NCBI RefSeq assembly: GCF_004357995.1
Contig: NZ_SMTK01000002.1
Coordinates: 124,001-188,000 of the forward strand
Source of the DNA: Arthrobacter crusticola
GTDB lineage: Bacteria; Actinomycetota; Actinomycetes; Actinomycetales; Micrococcaceae
Direction of reading: 5' to 3'
DNA: 64,000 bases
The translations under genes and the position numbers were made by a program. Below are positions 42,871-51,743 of the stretch, in pieces. Below the pieces are notes generated by a model. That model saw only the letters and a list, made by a program, of their open reading frames with translations. It was not told the origin of the DNA and did no database searches. Numbering within the stretch: the first letter of the stretch is position 1; each line of letters begins with the position of its first letter.

Positions 42871-44781
42871 ATGCCTAACTCTTCCTCCTTCAGCGCAAGC
42901 ACCCAAGACGGCACCTACCCGCGGCCCCAGCTCGTCCGGCGCCACTGGCACGATCTGTCGGGGGAATGGGAGTTCGAGCATGACGACTCAAATACCGGGA
43001 TTGCCAACGGGTGGGCAGCCGGGAAGAACAGCTTCAGCAAGCGGATCCTCGTCCCGTTCCCGCCCGAGTCAACCCGCTCCGGCATCGGTGACACGGGCTT
43101 CCATCCGGTGGTCTGGTACCGGCGCACCCTCACCCCGGCCGACATTGCCGCAAGCGGGTGGACCGGCGGCGACGACCGGGTGCTGATCCACTTCGGCGCG
43201 GTGGACTACCGGGCCTCGGTGTGGGCAGGCGACCGGCTGCTGGGCACCCACGAGGGCGGCCAGACACCGTTCTCCTTCGATATCACGGACCAGGCGAGGA
43301 CCGGGGAGGACTTCGTCCTCGTCGTCCGGGCCGAGGACGACCCCCACGACGTCTCCCAGCCACGCGGCAAGCAGGACTGGCTCGAAGAGCCCCACGTCAT
43401 CTGGTACCACCGCTCCACCGGGATCTGGCAGCGCGTCTGGCTCGAGGCCGTCCCCGCCACCTCCGTCCGCCGGATCGCCTGGCGATCGGATGTGCCCGGC
43501 GGGACGGTGAGCCTCGACGTCGAACTGTCCTCCCGTCCGGTCGACGAGGTAAGCGTCCGGGTCGAACTCAGCTACCGCGGCAAGCCCCTCGGCACCCACC
43601 AGGTGTTCTCCTCCCAGCCGCGGTTCACCATGACGAGCGCGCTGGCCCACCAGGCGAATGGCCAGGCCTATGAGAATCTCCTGTGGTCCCCTGCCCACCC
43701 GCGGCTTCTCGATGCGCGCGTCGTCCTGATGGACCGGGAGGGCAACGTCCTCGACGAGATCTGGTCCTACCTTGGCCTGCGCAGCGTGGGCGAAGCCGGC
43801 GGCCACTTCCTGCTCAACGACCGCCCGTTCTACGTCCGCTCGGTGCTCGAGCAGGGCTTCTGGCCAGACTCCCTGTACACCGCGCCGGACTCCCAGGCCA
43901 TCCAGGACGAGATCCAGCTGATCAAGGACCTGGGGTTCAACTCGGCCCGGCTCCATGAGAAGGTCGAGGACCCCCGCTTCCTGTACTGGGCCGACCGCCT
44001 GGGCCTGCTGATCTGGGGCGAGATCGGAAGCACCTTCGAATTCTCTCCGACCGCCGTCCAGCGGGTCACCCGTGAGTGGATGAGTGTCGTCGAACGCGAC
44101 ATCTCCCACCCCTCGATCGTCACGTGGGTTCCAGTCAACGAGAGCTGGGGCGTCCAGCACATCTCGCACGATCCCGCCCAGCAGCACTTCGTGCAGGCCC
44201 TGTACCACCTCACCAAGGCCCTCGATCCGACCCGCTCCGTCGTCTCCAATGACGGCTGGGAGCACACCGAGTCCGATCTGCTGACCATCCACGACTACAC
44301 GACGACGCACGACGGGCTGAAGGCGAACTATGCGAACGCTGAGGCGGTCGAGGGCCTCGTGGAGGGTGTGGGGCCGGCCGGCCGCAGGCTGACGACCCTT
44401 CCCACCGGTGGAAGCGGGAAGCCGGTGATGGTTTCGGAGTTCGGCGGCGTGACCTATGCGCCCAACAGCCCCATCGTCACCTGGGGCTACTCCACCGTCG
44501 ATTCCCCCGAAGACTTCGCCGACCGCGTGGGCGGCCTGTTCTCCGCCCTGCAGACGAGCCCGGTGCTCGCGGGATTCTGCTACACCCAGCTCACCGACAC
44601 GATGCAGGAGGCCAACGGGCTGACCGACGAAAACCGGAAGCCCAAGCTTCCGGTCGAGGTAATCCGTGCCATCGTCACCAACGGTGCGAAGGAAACCCAC
44701 GACAACGTCGTGGATGAGGGCGAGATGATCCTCCCGCAGTGGCAGCCGGGGCCCGCAGCCTCAGCCGCCGTCGGCTCCTAG
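42871..44781 (+). CDS. Glycoside hydrolase family 2 enzyme (beta-galactosidase/beta-glucuronidase type)
   Basis: 636 residues from ATG 42871. It has the N-terminal sugar-binding jelly-roll (R-R-H-W-H-D-L-S-G-E-W-E-F), an Ig-like middle domain and a TIM barrel starting P-F-Y-V-R-S-V-L-E-Q-G-F-W. The acid/base Glu is E424 in V-N-E-S-W-G and the nucleophile is E523 in V-S-E-F-G-G. No signal peptide is present, so it acts inside the cell on imported oligosaccharide. The sequence branch is the short GH2 type without a C-terminal BGL domain. Exact specificity (galactoside, glucuronide, mannoside, arabinoside) is not decidable here. Confidence 0.93.
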   Translation: MPNSSSFSASTQDGTYPRPQLVRRHWHDLSGEWEFEHDDSNTGIANGWAAGKNSFSKRILVPFPPESTRSGIGDTGFHPVVWYRRTLTPADIAASGWTGGDDRVLIHFGAVDYRASVWAGDRLLGTHEGGQTPFSFDITDQARTGEDFVLVVRAEDDPHDVSQPRGKQDWLEEPHVIWYHRSTGIWQRVWLEAVPATSVRRIAWRSDVPGGTVSLDVELSSRPVDEVSVRVELSYRGKPLGTHQVFSSQPRFTMTSALAHQANGQAYENLLWSPAHPRLLDARVVLMDREGNVLDEIWSYLGLRSVGEAGGHFLLNDRPFYVRSVLEQGFWPDSLYTAPDSQAIQDEIQLIKDLGFNSARLHEKVEDPRFLYWADRLGLLIWGEIGSTFEFSPTAVQRVTREWMSVVERDISHPSIVTWVPVNESWGVQHISHDPAQQHFVQALYHLTKALDPTRSVVSNDGWEHTESDLLTIHDYTTTHDGLKANYANAEAVEGLVEGVGPAGRRLTTLPTGGSGKPVMVSEFGGVTYAPNSPIVTWGYSTVDSPEDFADRVGGLFSALQTSPVLAGFCYTQLTDTMQEANGLTDENRKPKLPVEVIRAIVTNGAKETHDNVVDEGEMILPQWQPGPAASAAVGS

Positions 44782-44796
44782 TCCGGCATTCAGCTC

Positions 44797-44833
44797 CCGC
44801 CCGCCCACCTGCATTGAGCCGGTGGGCGGGCGG
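44797..44833. terminator. Bidirectional terminator between GH2 and XRE-TPR genes
   Basis: 13-bp stem CCGCCCGCCCACC (44797-44809) with complement 44821-44833 and an 11-nt loop, between convergent stops at 44781 and 44852. Confidence 0.85.
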
Positions 44834-44851
44834 TCTCCATTAAGCGGTCGG

Positions 44852-46075
44852 TCAGAGACTGGTGTCCAGCAGTTCGTTGAGGACCTCGGACGCGGTTTCC
44901 GGGTCTCCGGCGTCGGAGTAGTGCTTGGCCGCCCGGAGGTAGTGCCTGCGGGCCGGCACCGGTGCGTCCACGCTGGCGTGGTACTGGCCGAGGAGGCGCT
45001 GCATCAGGCCTGCGGATTCGAACTCAAGGTCCTCCGGGTCATTCACCTGTTTGATCAGCGCATAGGCGGCATCGAGGTCGCCGCGCAGCGAATTGAGATG
45101 AGCCCAAGCGAGCAGCAGTTCGGACCGTTCGGAATCCGTGCCGGCGATGCGGAACCCCAGATCGGCGTTGGCGAGACACTGTTCGACGGCGTCGTCGGAG
45201 ACGCCGGCAAGGAGGCGCACCGAGGCGGAGGCCCGGTTAAAGTGTGCCCAGAGTCCCACGTCGGTGTGGGGGGTGAGGTGCTGTGCCGCGATGGCGTGCT
45301 GGGCCAGGCCGGTTTCCACATCGCCGCGGCGGAAGGCGATATTGCCGACAACCCAGCCGGCCCTTCCGATCGTGGGGGAGGACATGCCGGGAATTGTTGA
45401 GAGGTCGGTGAGTGGAAGTGCTTCCTCCCAGGCCTCCTCGTAGTCCCCCCGAACCGACAGGGCAGCCACGAGAATGAATCCGCATTTGAGGCGGGTCACC
45501 GAGTGGTCGGGAAGTGAGGATGCGGCGGCGACAGCGGAGCGGGCGAGGGTGATCGCCTCGTCGAGGGCTCCGGTGGCGCGTTTCGCAACGGAGAGCGCGC
45601 TCAGCACGGTCGCCTCGAGCTCGGGCCACTCATCGGTCAGGGGGTGCGCGAGGAGTTCGGTGAGCGTCTCCTCCGCGAGATCGGGGCGCCGCAGGGCTGA
45701 GTACGCTTCGGCCTGAAGATTGGTGAAGTGCCACCAGATCGCAGAATTCGACTGCTCGCGGGCCAGGCTGGCCACATATTCGGACTCGGAGGCCGCGAGG
45801 GCATAGTCCTTGAGATCCCAAGCGTTCTGGGCGTGCTGCAGGGCGGCGGCGAGCGCACCGCCGTCGTCAGTGGGGCCGGTTCGAATCCAGCCGAGGACGG
45901 TCTGCGGGTCCAGTTGGAGCAGGTCGGCGAAATGCCAGGCCATCTCCCTGCTGGGCTGGCGCTGGCCACTTTCGAGGAGGGAAACGTAACTCGCGGAGTA
46001 CCGGCCGGCTCCGAGCTCGCTCTGGGTGAGTTTCTTCGCCGTGCGGGCGCTCCTCAGCTCGTCGCCGAATGCCAT
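44852..46075 (-). CDS. XRE-family regulator with TPR-like C-terminal domain
   Basis: 407 residues. The N-terminal helix-turn-helix occupies residues 5-60 (L-R-S-A-R-T-A-K-K-L-T-Q-S-E-L and Y-V-S-L-L-E-S-G-Q-R-Q-P-S). The remaining 340 residues are helical with repeated A-x-x-x-L/A-x-x-A patterns, as in TPR-containing regulators that sense peptides or stress. An inverted repeat TGACA-N5-TGTCA lies 75 bp upstream of its start and may be an autoregulatory site. No obvious partner gene. The ligand is unknown. Confidence 0.88.
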   Translation of the reverse strand: MAFGDELRSARTAKKLTQSELGAGRYSASYVSLLESGQRQPSREMAWHFADLLQLDPQTVLGWIRTGPTDDGGALAAALQHAQNAWDLKDYALAASESEYVASLAREQSNSAIWWHFTNLQAEAYSALRRPDLAEETLTELLAHPLTDEWPELEATVLSALSVAKRATGALDEAITLARSAVAAASSLPDHSVTRLKCGFILVAALSVRGDYEEAWEEALPLTDLSTIPGMSSPTIGRAGWVVGNIAFRRGDVETGLAQHAIAAQHLTPHTDVGLWAHFNRASASVRLLAGVSDDAVEQCLANADLGFRIAGTDSERSELLLAWAHLNSLRGDLDAAYALIKQVNDPEDLEFESAGLMQRLLGQYHASVDAPVPARRHYLRAAKHYSDAGDPETASEVLNELLDTSL

Positions 46076-46149
46076 GCCAGTTCCTCCCCAGGGGAGCCCG
46101 GTGCGCCCCCGGGGACAGCCTATGCGCCTTTACCAGCCCGTCAAATCCT

Positions 46150-46164
46150 TGACACGCCCTGTCA
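46150..46164. promoter_or_regulatory. Operator-like inverted repeat TGACA-N5-TGTCA
   Basis: A 15-bp dyad in the 114-bp gap upstream of the XRE-TPR gene. Size and position fit an XRE-family operator. The first arm forms part of TTGACA on the plus strand. Confidence 0.4.
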
Positions 46165-46189
46165 CGCCGGGCGGCTTTGGCGCCACCCG

Positions 46190-46666
46190 TTACTGCCGAA
46201 CGGGATGGCGGCTGATGATCGAGATGCGGTTGAACGCCCCGATGGTGATGGCGATCCAGTTCACCGCGGAGAACTCGGCGTCGCTCAGGACCTTCCGGGC
46301 CTTCGAGTGTTCCTCGTCGAGGACCTCCGAGGGAGGAAGCAGCGTGGCGCTCTCGGCAAGAGCGAGGCCGGCCCGCTCCTGCTCGCTGAACAGGTCGGTG
46401 TCGCGCCAGGCAGGAAGCACCGACAGCCTGCGGGCGGCGACTCCCGCCGCGAGGGCCTCCTCCGTATGGACGTCAAGGCAATAGGCACAGCCGTTGAGCT
46501 GGGAGACCCTGACCTTGATCAGTTCCGAGAGTTCCGCGCCGATTCCCGCTGCTTCGGCCGCCTCCTTGACCTTCAGGGCCAGGCCGTTCAGGGCGCGGAA
46601 GAGTGCGGGGTCTTCCTTGTCAAGGAAGACGCGGCGGGCGGTGCGGGGCTGGGAGTCGGTGGTCAC
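46190..46666 (-). CDS. Carboxymuconolactone decarboxylase/AhpD-like protein
   Basis: 158 residues from GTG 46666. This start overlaps the preceding acetyltransferase stop by 3 bp (GTGA), which supports it. The active-site motif is L-N-G-C-A-Y-C-L-D-V-H, with the C-x-x-C and following His of AhpD-type peroxidase proteins. Members reduce peroxides or act as disulfide-linked antioxidants. N-W-I-A-I-T-I-G-A-F-N-R is the conserved C-terminal helix. Translational coupling to the acetyltransferase suggests joint function. Confidence 0.92.
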   Translation of the reverse strand: MTTDSQPRTARRVFLDKEDPALFRALNGLALKVKEAAEAAGIGAELSELIKVRVSQLNGCAYCLDVHTEEALAAGVAARRLSVLPAWRDTDLFSEQERAGLALAESATLLPPSEVLDEEHSKARKVLSDAEFSAVNWIAITIGAFNRISIISRHPVRQ

Positions 46667-47025
46667 GAAGGGTCTGCTTCCGGTCGGGCGGAGGTTGCTG
46701 GCTTGTCGATGAGGTGGTCCCATTCATGGTGGGTGCGGAGGTAGGTCGCGATGTAAGGACACAGCGGAACGATCCGCAGGCCGCTTGCGCCGGCGTCGTC
46801 GAGGGCGAACCGGGCCAGCTGCGCCCCGAGTCCGCGGCCGGAGTAGGCCCGGTTGACCTCGGTGTGAAGGAGCAGGATCTGGTTGGAGGACGGGCGCAAC
46901 CGGTAGTCGGTGAATCCAATCGTGCCTGCCCCTTCTTCCACAAGTTCGTAGCGGCGGCGTTCGGGGACATTCATCACCCGCAGCGGGGCCTCCGCGCCTG
47001 CGCCGCCGTTCTGCCCTGCGTCCAT
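46663..47025 (-). CDS. Small GNAT-like acetyltransferase (YidJ/GTLP type)
   Basis: 120 residues from ATG 47025 with GGAGG 7 nt upstream. It has the compact COG2388 pattern: G-T-I-G-F-T-D-Y-R, then L-L-H-T-E-V, then the acetyl-CoA loop Y-S-G-R-G-L-G-A-Q-L-A-R-F-A-L and the C-terminal V-P-L-C-P-Y-I-A-T-Y-L with a conserved Cys. Human and bacterial homologues have weak or unknown acetyltransferase activity. It precedes and overlaps the AhpD-like gene. Confidence 0.9.
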   Translation of the reverse strand: MDAGQNGGAGAEAPLRVMNVPERRRYELVEEGAGTIGFTDYRLRPSSNQILLLHTEVNRAYSGRGLGAQLARFALDDAGASGLRIVPLCPYIATYLRTHHEWDHLIDKPATSARPEADPS

Positions 47026-47225
47026 TGCCTGTCCTCCGTCGGAAGAAGAGCCGGGCGGCAGGGTCCGCTCGCGCGGCTGCCAGCGCCTGTCGGCGGGCCC
47101 GTTGTCCTTTCGCTTTCCCTTTCAATTCTTGCACCGATCGGCCCGGACCACCCGCGGAGAGGAAGGTGGCGCGTCCGGGTGGTCGGGCCCGGCGGCCCCG
47201 TGCCGAACGCAGTAGCATTCGAGGG

Positions 47226-47960
47226 GTGAAACCGTTTCTCCTGCTGGCCACACGTGCCGACGACGCTGCCGCCGAAGGCGAATACCAGGGGTTCCTGCGG
47301 TTCGGCGGGCTTGCACCCGACGAGCTTCACCGGGTGCGGGTGGAGCAGGGTCCGCTTCCGCCGATCGACCTGGAGCGGTACTCCGGGATCTTCGTTGGCG
47401 GCAGCCCCTACAACTCCTCGGATCCAGAGGAGGAGAAATCGGCCGAGCAGCGCCGGGTCGAGCGGGAAGTCGGTGCCCTCCTCGACGACGTCGTGGCGGC
47501 GGACTTTCCCTTCCTGGGCGCGTGCTACGGCGTCGGAACGCTCGGCCGGCACCAGGGGGCGGTGATCGATCGGACTTTTGGTGAACCGGTCGGTGCCGCG
47601 ACGGTGACGCTCAGCGGAGCGGGCCTCGAGGATCCGCTGCTCGAGGGCATGCCGGAGGCCTTCACCGCCTTCGTCGGCCATAAGGAAGCCTGCGCCACCC
47701 CGCCGGCAGGGGCGGTGGTCCTCGCCTCATCACCGGCCTGCCCGATCCAGATGTTCCGGATCAAGGAGAACCTTTACGCCACCCAGTTCCACCCGGAGCT
47801 CGACGTCGAGGCCCTGGTCGAACGGATTTCCATCTACCGCAACGCCGGGTACTTCCCGCCGGAGGAGGCCGAGGACTACATGCGGCGCGCCCGCGGTCTG
47901 CGGGTGGATCACCCCGCCCGGATCCTGCGCAATTTCGTCCGCCGGTACGCAGTGAGCTGA
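47226..47960 (+). CDS. Class I glutamine amidotransferase-like protein
   Basis: 244 residues from GTG 47226. The Cys-His-Glu triad is visible: C100 in G-A-C-Y-G-V-G, and H189 with E191 in Q-F-H-P-E-L. The family releases ammonia from glutamine for a synthase partner, but stand-alone members also hydrolyse gamma-glutamyl amides. There is no adjacent synthase gene. The ribosome binding site is weak; the conserved K-P-F-L-L-L-A-T-R opening supports the start. The long upstream open frame overlaps the antisense acetyltransferase gene and is not coding. Confidence 0.88.
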   Translation: MKPFLLLATRADDAAAEGEYQGFLRFGGLAPDELHRVRVEQGPLPPIDLERYSGIFVGGSPYNSSDPEEEKSAEQRRVEREVGALLDDVVAADFPFLGACYGVGTLGRHQGAVIDRTFGEPVGAATVTLSGAGLEDPLLEGMPEAFTAFVGHKEACATPPAGAVVLASSPACPIQMFRIKENLYATQFHPELDVEALVERISIYRNAGYFPPEEAEDYMRRARGLRVDHPARILRNFVRRYAVS

Positions 47961-47994
47961 TCGGACCCGAGGCGCGCTGCGGGCACCGGAGGTG

Positions 47995-49170
47995 CTAGCT
48001 GAGCGCGTACTGCAGCAGGAACCCGTCGACGGCCTCGGGGGCGAAAACCTTCCGCATCACCAGAGTGGTGAGCCCCTCAAGGGCGGCATCGTCGCCCGCC
48101 GCCCCGCCTTCGACGGTGAGGCCCTCGGCGATCCGTCCGACGACATCGGAAAGCACCCGCTCCCGCACTTGGTCGACGAACGCAGGGAGCACCCCGATCG
48201 TGCCGCCGAGGACAAGCCGGTCGGGATTGATGGTGGTGACGGTGGTCGCCAGTGCCCGGCCCAGGACGTCGGCGGCCGCCGTCAGCGCGTCAACCACCAC
48301 CGGTTCGCCCCTTTGGGCGGCGGCGCTGATCTCCGGGAGGGTGGCGTAGCCGGCCGGACCGAGCTTGAGACCCAGGGACCGCCCGGAACTGAACGTGGCA
48401 AGGCAGCCGTGCCGGCCGCAGCTGCACACCGGGCCGTTGGGGGTGACGCGGATATGGCCGATGTCGCCCGCCGCGCCGTGGGCACCGTGAAGGATCGAGC
48501 CGTCGACGACGATCCCGCAGCCGATGCCGGTGGCGACCTTGATGTAGACGAGGGTTTCGGCGTCGGTCCTGCGTTCACCCAGAGCCGCGGTGCGTGCGTC
48601 ATTCTCGATGACGAGGGGCACCGACCAGCGCCCGGACACGGCGGCGACGACGGCGTCCGGCGGCCAGCCGGGGATCGTCGTCGAGTGGACCACGTGGCCG
48701 GTGGCCGCCTCGACCGGGGAGGGCAGGCTCACACCCACGCCGGTGAGGACCTCCGAAGGGTCCTGCTCCAGCAGCTCGACTCCGGCTGCAAGCAGCGGCC
48801 CCAGGACGGTGTTGGCCGGCTCGGAGATCCGGTGGGCCAGCGTGCGGGTGCGCAGCTGCCGGCCGTCGGTATCGGTGACACTGACCGTGGCGTGGGTCTG
48901 GCCGAGGGCGAAGGCGAGGATCACACGTCCCCGGTCATCGAACCGGATCTTCCGGGAGCGACGCCCGCCGGTGGCCTCGAGCGGTTCGGCCTCGTAGACC
49001 AGGCCGCGGCGCACCAAGGCATCGAGGCGTTCGTAGAGGGTGGCACGTGACATGCCGGTGGCGGCCAGCAGCTGCTGGCGGGACAGGCCGCCGGTGGAAC
49101 GGATCAGGTGAAGGAGGCTGCCGTGGGAGGCGGCCCCACCCAGCCCTGCGGGCACACGCTCAACAGCCAT
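47995..49170 (-). CDS. ROK-family transcriptional repressor
   Basis: 391 residues from ATG 49170 with AGGAGGGG upstream. Unlike the ROK kinase at 26620 it has an N-terminal winged helix (residues 18-60: I-R-S-T-G-G-L-S-R-Q-Q-L-L-A-A-T-G-M-S), so it is a regulator. The ROK part has the zinc motif C-S-C-G-R-H-G-C-L and G-V-G-V-S-L-P-S-P. It is the last gene of the seven-gene series running 55975 to 47995 and probably represses it, with the transported sugar or glucose as inducer. Confidence 0.92.
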   Translation of the reverse strand: MAVERVPAGLGGAASHGSLLHLIRSTGGLSRQQLLAATGMSRATLYERLDALVRRGLVYEAEPLEATGGRRSRKIRFDDRGRVILAFALGQTHATVSVTDTDGRQLRTRTLAHRISEPANTVLGPLLAAGVELLEQDPSEVLTGVGVSLPSPVEAATGHVVHSTTIPGWPPDAVVAAVSGRWSVPLVIENDARTAALGERRTDAETLVYIKVATGIGCGIVVDGSILHGAHGAAGDIGHIRVTPNGPVCSCGRHGCLATFSSGRSLGLKLGPAGYATLPEISAAAQRGEPVVVDALTAAADVLGRALATTVTTINPDRLVLGGTIGVLPAFVDQVRERVLSDVVGRIAEGLTVEGGAAGDDAALEGLTTLVMRKVFAPEAVDGFLLQYALS

Positions 49171-49236
49171 TGAGTCCCCTCCTGTTCGGTCGTTCAGCCT
49201 ACCGCAGGCCGGTCGGCCCTCCGGCACCGCACCGGG

Positions 49237-50385
49237 TCAGGCCGCCGGGAACCAGTCCTCGGCGATCCGGTGGCCGAGGGTGCCCAGCAGGGCGTCGGCG
49301 TTGCGGATGGACTTCTGCAGGTCCTGTTCCAGTTCGGTCAGTGCGTAGGCGCGGGTGATGCCAAGCCCTTCCAGTTCCCCTGCGGTGAGGGTCCGCCGGC
49401 CGCAGACCGCGGCGACGGGAAGGCCGCGGGCGAGGGCGGCGCGGGCCACGCCCGCCGGCGCCTTGCCGCTGAGGGTCTGGGCGTCGAGGGAGCCTTCACC
49501 GGTGATCACCAGGTCGCCCTCGCGCAGTCGGGCGAGGGCGTCGGCGAACCCGACGAGTTCGAGGACCACCTCCACCCCGGGCCGGGTGGTGGCCTCGAGG
49601 ACCGCCAGCGCAGCAAAGCCCAGTCCTCCGGCGGCCCCGGCCCCGGGCGCTTCGCTGACGTCGGGGGAGGACCCGCAGGCGCGGTGGACGGCGTCGGCGT
49701 AGTGCCGGAGCCCATCCTCAAGCGCTGCAACGTCGGTGGGTGACGCGCCCTTCTGCGGCCCGTACACCGCCGCCGCGCCCCGAGGCCCGAGGAGGGGGTT
49801 GTCGACGTCGGTTGCGAGGATCACCTCGCAGGTGGCGAGCCGGGCATCGAGTGTCGTGAAGTCCAGCCGGCCCAGGTCGGCCAGGGCCCCGCCGCCGCGG
49901 CCGAGGGCGCGGCCGCGCCGGTTGACGGCGAGGGCTCCGAGCGCCTCAAGGAAACCAAGGCCCCCGTCGGTCGAGGCGCTGCCGCCGACGCCGAGGATGA
50001 TCCGGCGGGCGCCGGCGTCAAGGGCGGCGCGCACCAGTTCACCGGTGCCGTAGGTGGTGGCGGCCAGCGGGGCGGGGATTCCGCCGGGCAGCTTTTCGAG
50101 GCCCGAGGCCTGGGCCATCTCGACGACGGCGGTGGCCGTTCCCGCATGCCAGGCGAAGGCAGCGGCCAGCCGTTCCCCGGTGGGACCGGTGACCACCACC
50201 TCCCGCCGGGCGTAGCCGGCGCCGACCGCCGCATCGAGGGTGCCGTCCCCGCCGTCGGCGATGGGCATGCGCACCACCCGCAGGTCCGGGCGGTGCGCCG
50301 TCAGGCCGCGGCCGACGGCGGCGCACACTCCCGGGGCGCCCAGGGAGCCCTTGAACTTGTCGCTGGCGACGAGGACGGTTCTCAT
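49237..50385 (-). CDS. glxK: Glycerate kinase
   Basis: 382 residues from ATG 50385. This start overlaps the stop of the preceding hydrolase gene by 4 bp (ATGA). Signatures of the GarK/GlxK family are V-A-S-D-K-F-K-G-S-L at the N-terminus, I-A-D-G-G-D-G-T near residue 43, G-V-G-G-S-A-S-T-D-G-G near 130 and I-T-G-E-G-S-L-D near 290. It phosphorylates D-glycerate, commonly to 2-phosphoglycerate, feeding glycolysis. Its coupling to a glucosylglycerate-type hydrolase gives a direct route from the released glycerate to central metabolism. Confidence 0.96.
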   Translation of the reverse strand: MRTVLVASDKFKGSLGAPGVCAAVGRGLTAHRPDLRVVRMPIADGGDGTLDAAVGAGYARREVVVTGPTGERLAAAFAWHAGTATAVVEMAQASGLEKLPGGIPAPLAATTYGTGELVRAALDAGARRIILGVGGSASTDGGLGFLEALGALAVNRRGRALGRGGGALADLGRLDFTTLDARLATCEVILATDVDNPLLGPRGAAAVYGPQKGASPTDVAALEDGLRHYADAVHRACGSSPDVSEAPGAGAAGGLGFAALAVLEATTRPGVEVVLELVGFADALARLREGDLVITGEGSLDAQTLSGKAPAGVARAALARGLPVAAVCGRRTLTAGELEGLGITRAYALTELEQDLQKSIRNADALLGTLGHRIAEDWFPAA

Positions 50386-51743
50386 GACGGGGTGTCCGGC
50401 GATGCTCCACCGGGCGCGCCGATCCATTCGAGGGCCGCCGCGGCAGTCCACGCCTGGGCGAAGCTGCCCAGCGGCGTCCCGCTCAACGGGTCGTAGTACT
50501 CGGCGAACTTCAGGTCCGAGAGCTGGTCCAGGGAGGCAGAGCGCAGGCTTCCATGGAGGTGTTCCTGCCCGTCGCGGGCGCTGGCCCAGCCCAGGAGCAG
50601 GTTGAGGAAGGGCCAGACCGGTCCGCGCCAGTAGGTGCGGGGGCGGAAGGCCGGGCTGGCGGGAGAAGTGGACGGCGGCAGCGGGAACCGCAGGTCCGGG
50701 TGTCCCATCCAGTGCGGCCCCTGGAGCAGGTCACGCTGGCGTTCGAGCAGGCCGGGGTCGCCGCCGGCTACCAGCGGGGCGAAGCCGGAGACCGTGTCGG
50801 TGGAGATCCACTCGCTGGCCAGCACATCGTAGTCGCGGGCCAGTCCGGTGGCAGGATCGACGGTTGACGCCACCCCGGCACGGAACCGTGCGGCCAGCTC
50901 CCGGAGCTCGGCGGCGTCTCCGGTGCGGCCGAGCTCATCCCCGAGCCCGGCAAGCACCTCGCTCGACGCGGCCATAATGCCGGAGAAGAACACGTCGCGG
51001 ACCCGGAAGTCGATGGTGTCGCGGACGGCATCGTCGTCGAACCGGACCGAGGCCATCTGCTGGACGAGCCAGAGGTACTTGGTGTACTCGGCGTCGTCGG
51101 GGCGCTCGCTGGCGTCGGCGACGTGCAGGGTGTCCCGGCGGGTGAACGGCTCGACCTCCCCGGGGACGACTCGGGAGTATGGTCCGTCCCAGCGCGGGGA
51201 ATTGTCGAAGCCCGATTCCCAGCCGTGGTGGATCTCAACGAGGCCCACGCCGTCGGGGTCCCTGACGGTGGCCAGCCAGCGGTGCCAAGCGAGCCAGCCG
51301 TCGAAGGACTCGGCGAGGAAGGACTCGGCGGCCTGCTGGTCGCTCCCACCGTTCTCCCGGGCCCGGTCGAGGATGTGGCGCAGGGCGATCGCGTGGACCG
51401 GGGGCTGGCAGATTCCGCTGCTCCGGGTCCCCGGCGGGAGCGCCGCGGCGTTGGCGGTTCCCCAGCGGTCGAACCCGGGGAAGTAGCCCGTGTCGTCGTC
51501 GGTAAAGACGATGTGGGGGATCATGCCGGTTGTCCACTGAGCGGCCAATAGGGTCCGGAGCTCGGTGATGGCGCGGGGAACGCTGACCCGGGCCAGGCCG
51601 ATGGAGATGAAGGCCGCATCCCAGCTCCACATGTGCGGGTAGAGGTTGGGAGCCGCCGTGGTCATGGTGCCCAGGTCGTTCACGCGTAGGACTTCGATGG
51701 CGGCGGCGCGCAGCTGTGCGGTGCTAAGGGTCTCGATGCTCAT
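50382..51743 (-). CDS. ggh: Glucosylglycerate/mannosylglycerate hydrolase (GH63)
   Basis: 453 residues with the (alpha/alpha)6 barrel of GH63 enzymes; no signal peptide, so cytoplasmic. From memory, Mycobacterium hassiacum glucosylglycerate hydrolase uses D182 and E419 for catalysis, with D43, W177, Y375 and Q434 also at the active site. This protein has D42 in M-W-S-W-D-A, W175 and D180 in G-W-E-S-G-F-D-N-S, Y371 in T-Y-W-R-G-P, E415 in F-A-E-Y-Y and Q430 in F-A-Q-A-W, at offsets of 1, 2 and 4. It should hydrolyse glucosylglycerate (or mannosylglycerate) to hexose and glycerate. Glycerate kinase follows by 4-bp overlap. Confidence 0.9.
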   Translation of the reverse strand: MSIETLSTAQLRAAAIEVLRVNDLGTMTTAAPNLYPHMWSWDAAFISIGLARVSVPRAITELRTLLAAQWTTGMIPHIVFTDDDTGYFPGFDRWGTANAAALPPGTRSSGICQPPVHAIALRHILDRARENGGSDQQAAESFLAESFDGWLAWHRWLATVRDPDGVGLVEIHHGWESGFDNSPRWDGPYSRVVPGEVEPFTRRDTLHVADASERPDDAEYTKYLWLVQQMASVRFDDDAVRDTIDFRVRDVFFSGIMAASSEVLAGLGDELGRTGDAAELRELAARFRAGVASTVDPATGLARDYDVLASEWISTDTVSGFAPLVAGGDPGLLERQRDLLQGPHWMGHPDLRFPLPPSTSPASPAFRPRTYWRGPVWPFLNLLLGWASARDGQEHLHGSLRSASLDQLSDLKFAEYYDPLSGTPLGSFAQAWTAAAALEWIGAPGGASPDTPS

